Positions 51,943 to 60,573 of a stretch of 64,000 nucleotides of DNA are shown in pieces. The DNA comes from Natronoarchaeum philippinense (lineage in GTDB: Archaea; Halobacteriota; Halobacteria; Halobacteriales; Natronoarchaeaceae). The number at the start of each line of letters is the position of its first letter. The first letter of the stretch is position 1. A program made the translations under genes and the position numbers. The notes beneath the pieces were generated by a model. The model searched no databases and had not been told where the DNA came from. It saw only the letters and a program-made list of their open reading frames with translations. The stretch lies in assembly GCF_900215575.1 (NCBI RefSeq), contig NZ_OBEJ01000003.1, positions 310,001 to 374,000 on the forward strand, given 5' to 3'.

Positions 51943-52054
51943 GGGCGCTAGTACGACTGGACTGCTCAAAGACGTACGTTCCAGATACTCCCGCGACCGC
52001 CGTCGCGGGGCGTCGCGTCGCTACGGAGTCGGGCTGTTGGCCAGCGGGCTCCGC

Positions 52055-53488
52055 CTACCGATTCAGCGTGTGGATGGCGTGGCCCAGCGCGTTTTCGGCG
52101 GCCTCCATCACGGCTTCGGATAGCGTTGGGTGGGTGTGGACCGTCGCGGCGATGTCTTCGACCGTGGCGCCCATCTCGACGGCCAGTCCGATCTCGGCGA
52201 TCAACTCGGAGGCCTCCGGGCCGACGACCTGCCCGCCGAGGACGAGCCCCGATTCCTCGTCGGCGACGAGCCTGACGAACCCGTCGGAGTCGCCGGTCGT
52301 GAGCGCTCGGCCGCTGGCACGGAACGGGAACTCCCCGACCATCGGCTCGAAGCCCTCGTCTTCGGCGTCCTCCGCTGTGAGCCCGACGGTGCCGATCTCG
52401 GGGTCGGTGAAGACCGCCGCGGGGATCGACTGATAATCCAGCGCTGCGGGCTCGCCGGCGATCACCTCGGCGGCGACCTGCCCCTCCTTACTGCCCTTGT
52501 GAGCCAGCATCGGTTCGCCGGCCACGTCGCCGACGGCGAAGATGTGCTCTACGTCGGTCCGGGCTTCCTCGTCGGTCTCCAAGAAGCCGCCGTCGTTCGG
52601 TTCGAGCCCCGCGGCGTCGAGGTTCACCGTGTCGGTGACGGGCTGGCGTCCCACCGCGACGAGCACCTTCTCGGCGGTGAGTTCGAGCCCGTCGTCGGCG
52701 TCGTCAGCCGGCTCGGTTTCGACCGTCACGACGCCGTCGTCGCCGCGGCGCCAGTCGCTCGCGCTCTGGCCGAAGTGGAACTCGACGCCCAACTCCTCGG
52801 CGCGTTTCTTGACGGGGCGAGCGAGGTCGTCCTCGTAGGTCGGCAGCGCTCGGTCGAGCATCTCGATGACGGTAACGTCGGTGCCGAGTTTGGCGAACAC
52901 GCCCGCCAGTTCCATGCCGATGTAGCCCGCGCCGACGACAACCAGCGAGTCCGGCACCGACTCCAGCGCGAGCGCCTGCCGGGAGTCGAGAATGGGCTCG
53001 TCGTCGTAGGCGAAGCCGGGGATCTCGATCGGGCGCGAGCCCGTCGCCACGACCGCGTGCTCGAACTCGATCGTCTCGGCGCCTTGGCCATCACCGCCGT
53101 GGACGACGCGGGCCTCGTGCTCGCCGGCGAACTCCGCGCGCCCCTCGACCAGATTGACTTGATTGGCTTTGCAGAGCTTCTCGACGCCGCCGGTGAGTTG
53201 GTCGACGACGCCGCCTTTCCAGTCTTGCATCCCGCCGAGGTCGATCTCGGGGTCGGCCTCGATCCCCATCTCCTCGGCGTGGGCGGCGTCGTGGGCCACG
53301 TCGGTCGCCGAGATGAGCGCCTTCGAGGGGATACAGCCGTGGTTGAGGCAGGTGCCCCCGACGGCGTCGTCCTCGACGAGCGTCACGTCCAGATCGAGCT
53401 GTCCGGCCCGGATCGCGGCGACGTAGCCGCCCGGTCCGCCGCCGATCACCAGTACGTCCGTTCCTGTTGCGATGTCTCCGACGACCAT
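52055..53488 (-). CDS. lpdA: Dihydrolipoyl dehydrogenase (E3)
   Basis: FAD enzyme (477 aa) that re-oxidises lipoyl groups of the E2 subunit. N-terminal FAD motif GGGPGGYVAAIRA (about 17-29), redox-active disulfide GGTCLNHGCIPSKAL (Cys pair four residues apart), NAD-binding GAGYIGMELAGVF and the C-terminal His-Glu pair HTHPTLSE are all present. It is the last gene of the E1-E2-E3 operon, 40 bases behind E2. Confidence 0.95.
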   Translation of the reverse strand: MVVGDIATGTDVLVIGGGPGGYVAAIRAGQLDLDVTLVEDDAVGGTCLNHGCIPSKALISATDVAHDAAHAEEMGIEADPEIDLGGMQDWKGGVVDQLTGGVEKLCKANQVNLVEGRAEFAGEHEARVVHGGDGQGAETIEFEHAVVATGSRPIEIPGFAYDDEPILDSRQALALESVPDSLVVVGAGYIGMELAGVFAKLGTDVTVIEMLDRALPTYEDDLARPVKKRAEELGVEFHFGQSASDWRRGDDGVVTVETEPADDADDGLELTAEKVLVAVGRQPVTDTVNLDAAGLEPNDGGFLETDEEARTDVEHIFAVGDVAGEPMLAHKGSKEGQVAAEVIAGEPAALDYQSIPAAVFTDPEIGTVGLTAEDAEDEGFEPMVGEFPFRASGRALTTGDSDGFVRLVADEESGLVLGGQVVGPEASELIAEIGLAVEMGATVEDIAATVHTHPTLSEAVMEAAENALGHAIHTLNR

Positions 53489-53528
53489 TGATGAGTGCTT
53501 GTATCGGGAGGTAAGTAGTTGGTAGGGT

Positions 53529-55127
53529 CTATTCCAGCAGCAACAGCGACGGTTCTTCGAGATACTCCATCAGGGTGTTCGTAAATCGGGCGGCATCGGC
53601 GCCGTCGACGACCCGGTGGTCGATCGACAGCGACAGCGGCAGCGTGTGGCGGGCGACGACCTCGCCGTCTTCGACCACCGGCCGCTGCTCGATCGCCCCG
53701 AGCGCGAGGATGGCGACCTGCGGCCGGTTGATGATCGGCGTGGCGTACTCGCCGCCGATCGCGCCGACGTTCGTGATCGTGAACGTGCCGCCGCGCAGCT
53801 CGCTCGGCTCGATCGAGCGCTCGCGGGCCTTCTGGACGAGTTCGTTCGTCTCGGAGGCGACCTGCAGGAGTCCCTTCCCGTCGACGTCATCGACGACCGG
53901 CACCATCAGCCCCGCCTCGGTGTCGGCGGCGACGCCGACGTTGTAGTAGCGCTTCTCGACGATCTCCTCGGCGTCCTCGTCGAGTTGTGCGTTCACGATC
54001 GGGTGCTGTTTCAACGCGGCGACGACGGCTTTCATCACGAGCGGCGTGTAGGTCAGCCGGATGCCGCGCTCGTCGGCTTCGGGGGCGAGTCGCTCGCGCA
54101 ACTCGACCAGTTCGGTCGCGTCGGCCGTGTCGTGGTGGGTGACGTGGGGCGCGCTGAACTTCGCGTCGCTCATGCGCTCGCCGATCGTCCGCCGGACGCC
54201 GCGGTAGGGGCGGCGTCGCTCGCGCTCTCCCGCAACTGCGGTGTCGGCCGCCGCTCCGGTGTCGGCCTGCAGGGACGCTGTCTCGGCCGTCTGTGCCTCG
54301 CGCTGGGTGGCGGCGTACTCCCGGACCGCCTGCTCGGTGACGAACGCCTCGCCGTCGCGCTCCTCTGTCGCCGGGACCGCGTCGAGATCGACGCCTTCCT
54401 CGCGGGCGACCCGCCGCGTCGCCGGCGCGGCCAGCGTCCGGTCGCGGTCGGCGGCGTCCGCGGCGTCGGTCCGCGCCGTCTCTCTGCCAGTCTCCGCAAC
54501 CGGTGTCGCTTCCTGCGACGGCGCTTCGGCGCCGCCCGTCGATTCCTGCGATTGCATTTCGGCATCGACCGCCGCCTCGGCGTCGGGGGCGGTCGACGAC
54601 GCCGCGGCGTCCGCCCGAGCATCTGCGCCGCCGCTTGCGGCTGCTCCGGCATCCCCGCTCGCGGCAGCGTCCACGTCGCCGGCCGTGATGCGTCCGCCCG
54701 GCCCGGTGCCCTCGATCGCTCCGAGATCGACGCCCTCCTCGCGTGCCAACCGCCGGACGCTCGGCGGCGCGAACACGCGGCCAGATGCCGCCGTGTCCGC
54801 GTCGGAGGCTGTCTCTGCTTCGGCGTCCGCCGCTGTCTCAGCGTCGGCGTCCGTCTCCATCTGGGCATCGGATTCGGGTTCGCCCTCCTCGTCGGTGTCG
54901 AACGTGACGATCACGTCGCCGACGGGGACGATCTCGCCCTCCTCGGCGAGCAGTTCTTTGACTGTGCCGTCGACCGGCGCGGGCACGTCGACGACGGCCT
55001 TGTCGGTCTCGACTTCGGCGACGGGCTGGTCCTCGGTGACGGCGTCGCCGGGTTCGACGGCCCAGCGCACGATCTCGCCCTCGGCGACGCCTTCGCCCAC
55101 GTCGGGCAGTTTGAACTCTCGGACCAT
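53529..55127 (-). CDS. 2-oxoacid dehydrogenase E2, dihydrolipoyl acyltransferase
   Basis: A 532-aa core subunit. In order: one lipoyl domain (1-78) with lipoyl-lysine K43 in VETDKAVVD, an acidic Ala/Asp linker, a peripheral-subunit-binding domain (about 118-155, PPSVRRLAREEGVDL), a second linker, a second similar binding domain (about 231-272, AAPATRRVAREEGVDL), and the acyltransferase domain with the active-site histidine in DHRVVDGADAARF. The two binding domains in tandem are notable. The acyl group carried (pyruvate-, branched-chain- or other 2-oxoacid-derived) is not set by sequence. Confidence 0.92.
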   Translation of the reverse strand: MVREFKLPDVGEGVAEGEIVRWAVEPGDAVTEDQPVAEVETDKAVVDVPAPVDGTVKELLAEEGEIVPVGDVIVTFDTDEEGEPESDAQMETDADAETAADAEAETASDADTAASGRVFAPPSVRRLAREEGVDLGAIEGTGPGGRITAGDVDAAASGDAGAAASGGADARADAAASSTAPDAEAAVDAEMQSQESTGGAEAPSQEATPVAETGRETARTDAADAADRDRTLAAPATRRVAREEGVDLDAVPATEERDGEAFVTEQAVREYAATQREAQTAETASLQADTGAAADTAVAGERERRRPYRGVRRTIGERMSDAKFSAPHVTHHDTADATELVELRERLAPEADERGIRLTYTPLVMKAVVAALKQHPIVNAQLDEDAEEIVEKRYYNVGVAADTEAGLMVPVVDDVDGKGLLQVASETNELVQKARERSIEPSELRGGTFTITNVGAIGGEYATPIINRPQVAILALGAIEQRPVVEDGEVVARHTLPLSLSIDHRVVDGADAARFTNTLMEYLEEPSLLLLE

Positions 55128-55128
55128 C

Positions 55129-56154
55129 TCAGAACTCCACCGCCTCCCTGATTCCGTCCTCGATGCGCGTCGGTTCGGGCAGGTAGAAGTCCTCGGTGGC
55201 GTACAGCGGGAACGGCGTGTCGAAGCCGGTGACGCGCTCGACCGGCGCCTCCTGATACAGCAGGGCCTCCTCTTGGAGGATCGACGTGATCTCGCCGGCC
55301 AGCCCGCCGGTGCGGGGCGCCTCGTGAACGACGACGGCGCGGCCGGTCTTCTCGAAGGAGTCGACGATCGTCTCGCGGTCCAGCGGCGACAGCGAGCGCA
55401 GGTCGACCACCTCCACGTCGATCTCGCTGTCGAGGTTCTCGGCGGCTTCGGTCGTCCGGTGGGCCATCGCGCCCCACGCGTAGGCCGTCACGTCCGATCC
55501 CTCGCGTCGGACGGTGGCCTCGCCCAGCGGCACCTCGTAGTCCTCTCGGGGCACGTCGCCCCGGAACGCCCGGTAGATCAGCTTCGGTTCGAGAAAGAGG
55601 ACGGGATCTGGATCGCGGATCGCGCTGAGTAACATCCCCTTGGCGTCGTAGGGCGTCGAGGGGACCGCGACCTTGAGGCCGGGCTGGTGGGCGAAGAAGG
55701 CCTCCGTCGACTCGGAGTGGTGCTCGGGCGCGCGGATGCCGCCGCCGTAGGGCGCCCGGACGACCATCGGGGCGGTGAACCGGCCGCGCGAGCGCGTTCG
55801 CAGGCGCGCGGCGTGGGAGACGAGTTGGTCGAACGCGGGGTAAATAAAGCCCATAAACTGGACTTCGGCGACCGGCTTGAGGCCGTAGGCGGCCATCCCG
55901 ACGGCCGTGCCGACGATGCCCGATTCCGCCAACGGGGTGTCGATCACGCGGTCTTCCCCGAACTCCTCGTACAGCCCGTCGGTGGCGCGGAACACGCCGC
56001 CGTTCGCTCCTACGTCCTCACCCATCACCAGCACGTCGTCGTCGCGGGCCAGTTCCGTCGCCATTGCCTCTCGAACCGCCTCGACCAGCGTCAACGAGTC
56101 AGTCTCGACCGCGCTCGGGTCCGGCGTCTCGGTGGGGTGTTGTTTGCTCGCCAT
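55129..56154 (-). CDS. 2-oxoacid dehydrogenase E1 beta subunit
   Basis: A 341-aa transketolase-like subunit that completes the thiamine diphosphate site with E1 alpha. Family marks are the N-terminal LVEAVREAMATELARDDDVLVMGEDVG, the DTPLAESGIVGTAVGMAAYGLKPVAEVQFMGF region and the C-terminal HEAPRTGGLAGEI. It lies two bases behind E1 alpha and its stop is one base from the E2 start. Both haloarchaeal and bacterial complexes share this order. Confidence 0.93.
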   Translation of the reverse strand: MASKQHPTETPDPSAVETDSLTLVEAVREAMATELARDDDVLVMGEDVGANGGVFRATDGLYEEFGEDRVIDTPLAESGIVGTAVGMAAYGLKPVAEVQFMGFIYPAFDQLVSHAARLRTRSRGRFTAPMVVRAPYGGGIRAPEHHSESTEAFFAHQPGLKVAVPSTPYDAKGMLLSAIRDPDPVLFLEPKLIYRAFRGDVPREDYEVPLGEATVRREGSDVTAYAWGAMAHRTTEAAENLDSEIDVEVVDLRSLSPLDRETIVDSFEKTGRAVVVHEAPRTGGLAGEITSILQEEALLYQEAPVERVTGFDTPFPLYATEDFYLPEPTRIEDGIREAVEF

Positions 56155-56156
56155 GG

Positions 56157-57266
56157 TCAGTCCTCCAGTAGGGCGTCGTCGCCGTGCGTTTCGCGGAGCC
56201 GGCGGAGGTACTCCAGTTGCTGTTCGAGCCGGTCGGGCATGTTCTGATAGACGTGTCGGAACATTTCCTCGGGGTCGGGACGCTCGGTGGATTCGGCCGT
56301 CTCGACGGCGTCGGCGACGCGTTCCTCGACCTCCGTCTCGATGGCGCCGACCTGCTCGTCGTCGAGTCGCCCCGTCGAGCGCAGGAACGTCTCCAGTCGC
56401 GGGATCGGGTCTTTTTGCTTCCAGCGCTCGACTTCGGCTTCCTCCCGATAGACGCTGGGATCGTCGGCGGTCGTGTGGGCGCCGAAGCGATACTGGACGG
56501 CCTCGATCAACGTCGGGCGCAACTCGCCGTCGTCGGGGTCTTTGGCCTTCTCGACGGCCTCGCGCGTGACTTTGTACACTGCGAGTGGATCCATCCCGTC
56601 GACTTGCACGCCCTCGAAGCCGTAGGCTTCGGCCTTCTGAGCCAGCGTCTCGCTTGCGGTCTGGCGCTCACGGGGCACCGAGATCGCCCACTGGTTGTTG
56701 TTACACAGAAAGACCGCAGGCACGTCGAACACGCCGGCGAAGTTCAGCCCCTCGTGGAAGTCGCCCTCGCTGGTCGCGCCGTCGCCGAAGTAACACAGGA
56801 ACGCCCGATCTTCGCCCTTGAGCTTCGATGCCCACGCCGCGCCGGTCGCGTGGGGAATCTGGGTGGCGATCGGCACGGCCGGTGTGAACACGTTCACGCC
56901 CTCGGGCGGCTTGGCCCCTGCCTCGCTGCCCATCCAGTACAACACCGTCTGCTCGATGGGCATTCCCCGTACTGTCACCGCGGCGTGCTCCCGATAGCTC
57001 GGGAACAGCCAGTCTTCCTCGGCGAGCGCGTGGGCGCTACCGACCTGCGCGCCCTCCTGCCCCGACATCGGGGGGTAGGTACCCAGCCTGCCCTGTCGCT
57101 GCAGGCTCACCGCCCGCTGGTCGAGGTGCCGGGCCAGTCGCATGTCCCGGTACATCTCGACCAGCGTCTCGTCGTCGATGTCGGGCACTTCGGCGCACTC
57201 TCGTATCCGTCCCGCGTCGTCGAGCACCTGTACCCGCTCGTCAGGGTCGCGCTGTATCGTACTCAT
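56157..57266 (-). CDS. 2-oxoacid dehydrogenase E1 alpha subunit
   Basis: A 369-aa thiamine-diphosphate subunit that decarboxylates the 2-oxoacid. The ThDP motif [12 protein letters not shown]...NNNQWAIS (about 162-195) and the [11 protein letters not shown] loop, with the residues phosphorylated in mitochondrial homologues, are visible. First gene of the operon E1 alpha, E1 beta, E2, E3, with an SD GGAGGATT and a TATA-like box upstream. In haloarchaea pyruvate and 2-oxoglutarate are oxidised by ferredoxin oxidoreductases, so the substrate here may be a branched-chain or other oxoacid (inference). Confidence 0.93.
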   Translation of the reverse strand: MSTIQRDPDERVQVLDDAGRIRECAEVPDIDDETLVEMYRDMRLARHLDQRAVSLQRQGRLGTYPPMSGQEGAQVGSAHALAEEDWLFPSYREHAAVTVRGMPIEQTVLYWMGSEAGAKPPEGVNVFTPAVPIATQIPHATGAAWASKLKGEDRAFLCYFGDGATSEGDFHEGLNFAGVFDVPAVFLCNNNQWAISVPRERQTASETLAQKAEAYGFEGVQVDGMDPLAVYKVTREAVEKAKDPDDGELRPTLIEAVQYRFGAHTTADDPSVYREEAEVERWKQKDPIPRLETFLRSTGRLDDEQVGAIETEVEERVADAVETAESTERPDPEEMFRHVYQNMPDRLEQQLEYLRRLRETHGDDALLED

Positions 57267-57307
57267 GAGAGAATCCTCCGGCGCATACCTACATGATCGT
57301 TCGCTCG

Positions 57308-57316
57308 GGTTATAGG
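57308..57316 (-). promoter_or_regulatory. TATA box of the 2-oxoacid dehydrogenase operon
   Basis: Minus-strand CCTATAACC, about 45 bases before the E1 alpha ATG, with an SD GGAGGATT between. This marks the operon promoter in the 232-base gap after lipA. Confidence 0.5.
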
Positions 57317-57498
57317 ATTTTCGTAGATAGTTTTACTATCGGGTCGCTCACTGCTAGTTACTCGCAAACACGTCCAGTTACGAGCCGTGAATCAAAACGA
57401 AATCTGTATTCTTGCGGGCAAAATATCTGTCTCGTCGGTCGGGGTGCTATCTGCGACGATCTTCTGCACGAACGCCCAATTACGGCGTGCTGATACGC

Positions 57499-58449
57499 TT
57501 AGTCGCTCGCCCGCGCTTCGGCTCTGGCGTCCTCGACGCTCTTGCCTTCCCGGAGCACGGCGTCGACGAACAGCTCGCCCGCTTTGTAGGACGATCGCAC
57601 CATCGGGCCCGACGCGCAGTACAGGAAGTCGAGTTCCTCCTCGGCGACGCGACGCCACGTCTCGTACTTATCGGGGTGATCGTAGGATTCGACCGGGAGG
57701 TGTTCTCGGGAGGGACGAAGATACTGGCCCAGCGTCACCACGTCGACCTCGGCTTCCCGCAGGTCCGCGAGCGTCTGGTAGACCTCGTGGTCGTACTCGC
57801 CGTGGCCGAGCATGATCGAGGTCTTGGTGTAGATGTCCGACTCGCGGCTGGCCTGTTCGAGTACCGAGAGGCTCTGTTCGTAGCCAGCGCGGGGGTCTCT
57901 GACTTTGCCCTGCAGGCGCTCGACGGTTTCGACGTTGTGTGCCAGCACGTCCGGCTCGGCGTCGATGATCTTCCGGACGAGTTCGGGCTCGCCTTGGAAA
58001 TCGGGAATCAGCACCTCGACGAGGACACCGGGATGCCGACGCTTGATCTCGCGGATCGTCTCGGCGAAGTGGGCCGCGCCCTGCTCGGGAAGGTCGTCCC
58101 GGTCGACCGAGGTCAGGACGACGTAGTCCAGCCCGATCTCGGCGACGGCGCTGGCGACGTTTTCGGGCTCGTCGGGATCGAGCGGTTCGCCGCCGCCGGT
58201 CTCGACATCACAGAAGCCACACGAGCGCGTACATTTGTGGCCCATCAGCATGAACGTCGCCGTCCCGCCGGCGTCGCCGCCCGCCGATCCGTCAGTTCGA
58301 CCGCTCCAGCACTCGCCCAGATTCGGGCAGTTGGCCTCCTCGCAGACGGTGTTGAGGTCGTGCTCGCGGAGCGTCTGCTTGATCTCGGTGAACTCGCGCC
58401 CGGACGGCGGTTGCACGGCCAGCCAGTCGGGCTTGCGCGAGCGACTCAT
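57499..58449 (-). CDS. lipA: Lipoyl synthase
   Basis: Radical SAM enzyme (316 aa) that inserts two sulfurs into octanoyl chains on the E2 lipoyl domain. Two Fe-S cluster sets are visible: CEEANCPNLGEC (auxiliary cluster) and the radical SAM CTRSCGFC; the C-terminal R-S-S-Y (VRSSYKAGE) that binds the auxiliary cluster is also present. ATG 58449 gives the typical MSRSRKPDWL start. It lies 232 bases upstream of the E1 alpha operon, fitting cofactor supply to E2. Confidence 0.95.
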   Translation of the reverse strand: MSRSRKPDWLAVQPPSGREFTEIKQTLREHDLNTVCEEANCPNLGECWSGRTDGSAGGDAGGTATFMLMGHKCTRSCGFCDVETGGGEPLDPDEPENVASAVAEIGLDYVVLTSVDRDDLPEQGAAHFAETIREIKRRHPGVLVEVLIPDFQGEPELVRKIIDAEPDVLAHNVETVERLQGKVRDPRAGYEQSLSVLEQASRESDIYTKTSIMLGHGEYDHEVYQTLADLREAEVDVVTLGQYLRPSREHLPVESYDHPDKYETWRRVAEEELDFLYCASGPMVRSSYKAGELFVDAVLREGKSVEDARAEARASD

Positions 58450-58512
58450 GCCTGACGTTCCGGGCTCCCCCAGCAAAAGGTTGCGGGATCACCGTTCTGT
58501 CCCCCGACGCGC

Positions 58513-58863
58513 TCAGCTCTCATCCGGATCTGTTCGACCGACTTCGGGGGGCACCCGCCCCGCTGCGACCGACCCGACGACCCGCTCGTCCCGACAGTAC
58601 ACGGTCCCGCCGTCACTATCGAACTCGACGATCCCTGCCCCGTCGAGTTTCGGGAGATGTACGTGATGCAACTCGACGACGAGCGTTTCTGCGTGCTTCG
58701 AGATGGACCTCGTCGTGCTGTCCTCCTCGCGGGTTGCTAGCCGGTGTGCGATCCGGTCGACGCCCAGCGCCGTGCGATCAGTGTTTGCGAGCACTTTGCA
58801 TATTCGCCGCCGCCGTTCGTTCGCCAAGGCTTCGAGAATCAGATCGTCGGCTGTCTTAGTCAT
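58513..58863 (-). CDS. HTH regulator, DUF7344-like
   Basis: A 116-aa protein from ATG 58863, where the frame upstream adds a Pro-rich stretch that is not preferred. The winged-helix part (LILEALANERRRRICKVLANTD) resembles ArsR-like haloarchaeal domains of the DUF7344 type, with VELHHVHLPKLDGAGIVEFD as helix and wing. No metal-binding cysteines are evident. It is likely a DNA-binding regulator; its target is unknown. Confidence 0.7.
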   Translation of the reverse strand: MTKTADDLILEALANERRRRICKVLANTDRTALGVDRIAHRLATREEDSTTRSISKHAETLVVELHHVHLPKLDGAGIVEFDSDGGTVYCRDERVVGSVAAGRVPPEVGRTDPDES

Positions 58864-58982
58864 TGTTTGAGCCAGTGGTTGCTCGGCAAGACACGGTGTG
58901 CGCAGGTTCGGTAGATTCGGGTATAACCGTTCACCATGGACTGTAATGCCGGCCGGCGATTCCACGCGGGCGCCCTACCACG

Positions 58983-59648
58983 TCAGTCCGCGGCGGTCGC
59001 GTTGGTCTGGGCGAACACGGTGTTTTCCGCGAGCGCCGAGATGCCACGCCGCAGTCGCTCGGTCAGCGCCTGATCGGAGATGCCCAGTTCCGAGGCTACT
59101 TCGACGGTCGTACAGCGCCGCGGCACGTCGTAGTACCCCATCTCGACGGCCAGCGTCAGCGCCTCGTGCTGGTGCTCGGTCAGCCCGAACCGCGCTCTGG
59201 CGTCCGGTCCGGTCGGATGGTACACGCGCGCGACCGTGATCGTCGCCCCGGCGTCCTCGCAGCGGCGTCGAAACGTCGACATCGCGTCGTGGTCCGGAAA
59301 TCTGAGCTCGAACCGCCACTCCTCGCCGCTGCCGGTCGCACGGACGATCTGGCCGCACTGGTCCCGAATCGTCGTGAGGAGCAGATCGTCGGCGGCGTTC
59401 CAGTCGAGTCCGTACAGCGCCTGTGAGTCGAACGCCTCGACGATCTCGATCTCCTCGACGCTGGGCTCTGCATCCAGTCGCGCCGCGAACGCCTCGGTGT
59501 CGACGCCGTACACCCACAAAAACGGCACCGCACGCTCGCCGGCAGGCACGAGTGTTTCCAACTCGACACTGGCACCATTTGACAGATTGAGAATACGCCC
59601 AAGCTCGAAGTCGGTGGCGGGAATTCTGAGCTCTGCGATGACACTCAT
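58983..59648 (-). CDS. Bat-type HTH transcriptional regulator
   Basis: A 221-aa protein from ATG 59648. The N-terminal domain is the usual variable Bat-like sensor region (about 1-150), and the C-terminal HTH_10 (about 155-215) has LTEHQHEALTLAVEMGYYDVPR and the helix-turn-helix TTVEVASELGISDQALTERLRRG. A second copy of this class lies at 20712. The AT-rich region before the ATG has CTAGT and ACTAG repeats flanking the TATA area. It may control the DoxX gene upstream of it. Confidence 0.82.
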   Translation of the reverse strand: MSVIAELRIPATDFELGRILNLSNGASVELETLVPAGERAVPFLWVYGVDTEAFAARLDAEPSVEEIEIVEAFDSQALYGLDWNAADDLLLTTIRDQCGQIVRATGSGEEWRFELRFPDHDAMSTFRRRCEDAGATITVARVYHPTGPDARARFGLTEHQHEALTLAVEMGYYDVPRRCTTVEVASELGISDQALTERLRRGISALAENTVFAQTNATAAD

Positions 59649-59649
59649 G

Positions 59650-59678
59650 CTAGTTACTTTGATATTATTATTGACTAG
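59650..59678 (-). promoter_or_regulatory. AT-rich promoter flanked by CTAGT/ACTAG
   Basis: CTAGT (59650-59654) and ACTAG (59674-59678) form an inverted repeat around an AT-rich core (TACTTTGATATTATTATTG), the likely TATA region of the HTH gene. Possible autoregulation site. Confidence 0.4.
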
Positions 59679-59805
59679 TCGTTTATCGGGACGGCTTGGT
59701 ATATCATGGTATACATATCTTATACCCATCGCTCTTAGTAATGAACGATGGGTTTAGGTTGTGTATGATAGATATTGGCATGAAAAGAGATACCTATCGA
59801 CTCAC

Positions 59806-60363
59806 TCAGCCCAGCACGTATCGAAGCGCGGGGTAGCGCTCGATCAGCGCCTCGCCGCCGACCTCGACCTGTTCGAGCCGACGGTCGACACCGAGGATTC
59901 GGCCCGCGCCGAAGGCGGCGACGGCGAGGAACACGACGCCGTAGATCAGCGTCGAGTCGAACAGGGCGAGCCAGTCGCCGGTCCACCCGCCGAGGTAGAA
60001 CAGCGCCATCTGCATGGCACCGCCCAGCGCGGCCAGTCGGACGAACGCGCCGGCGATCAGCGCGACGCCGATCAGGAGTTGGGTCACCGGGACGACGACG
60101 TTGACGACCTCCATCAGCGCCGCGTTGCCGGCCATGGCCGCGTACAGGCCGCTCACCGGGCTGGCCGGGTCGACGCCGTAGGCGAGGTAGCCGGCGGCGT
60201 CGAACGGCCATTCGGAGACTTTGCCGAGGCCGGCAAAGAGGATCATTCCGCCGATGACGACACGTAGGGCGACGACGAACCACGCTGACAGCGCGTGGGG
60301 CCGGCCTTCGAGTGCGATTCCGCCGTACTGGCTTTCGAGTCTGTTTTCGGTCTTGGTGGACAT
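59806..60363 (-). CDS. DoxX-family membrane protein
   Basis: A 185-aa protein with four predicted helices. DoxX-like features are VVALRVVIGGMILFAGLGKV in helix 1 and PVTQLLIGVALIAGAFVRLAALGGAMQMALFY in helices 2 and 3. Members are linked to quinone redox and oxidative stress but are not well characterised in archaea. A TATA box and an inverted repeat lie upstream of the ATG. The neighbouring HTH gene may regulate it. Confidence 0.82.
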   Translation of the reverse strand: MSTKTENRLESQYGGIALEGRPHALSAWFVVALRVVIGGMILFAGLGKVSEWPFDAAGYLAYGVDPASPVSGLYAAMAGNAALMEVVNVVVPVTQLLIGVALIAGAFVRLAALGGAMQMALFYLGGWTGDWLALFDSTLIYGVVFLAVAAFGAGRILGVDRRLEQVEVGGEALIERYPALRYVLG

Positions 60364-60402
60364 CGTTGTTCTCCCTCTTACAGTTCTTACTACACACGTT
60401 CA

Positions 60403-60429
60403 CGTATTAACTGGAAGACTTGATTTCCA
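60403..60429 (-). promoter_or_regulatory. DoxX promoter: TATA and inverted repeat TGGAA-N8-TTCCA
   Basis: Minus-strand CAGTTAATACG (about 60403-60413) is a TATA-like element some 40 bases before the ATG. It abuts an inverted repeat TGGAA-N8-TTCCA (60412-60429) on its upstream side, the position where an activator or the BRE would sit. Confidence 0.45.
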
Positions 60430-60573
60430 AATATAGAGAATAGTGTCACGCAAACGCATGTTTGGTTATCTCACGGCGGCGTCTCTCCGCTTTCCCGCCG
60501 ACCGCTTGGCTCCCATCGCGGCTGGACTCGCCAACGGAAACGCATATGACGCCCGGCCCCACCCATTTGGACG

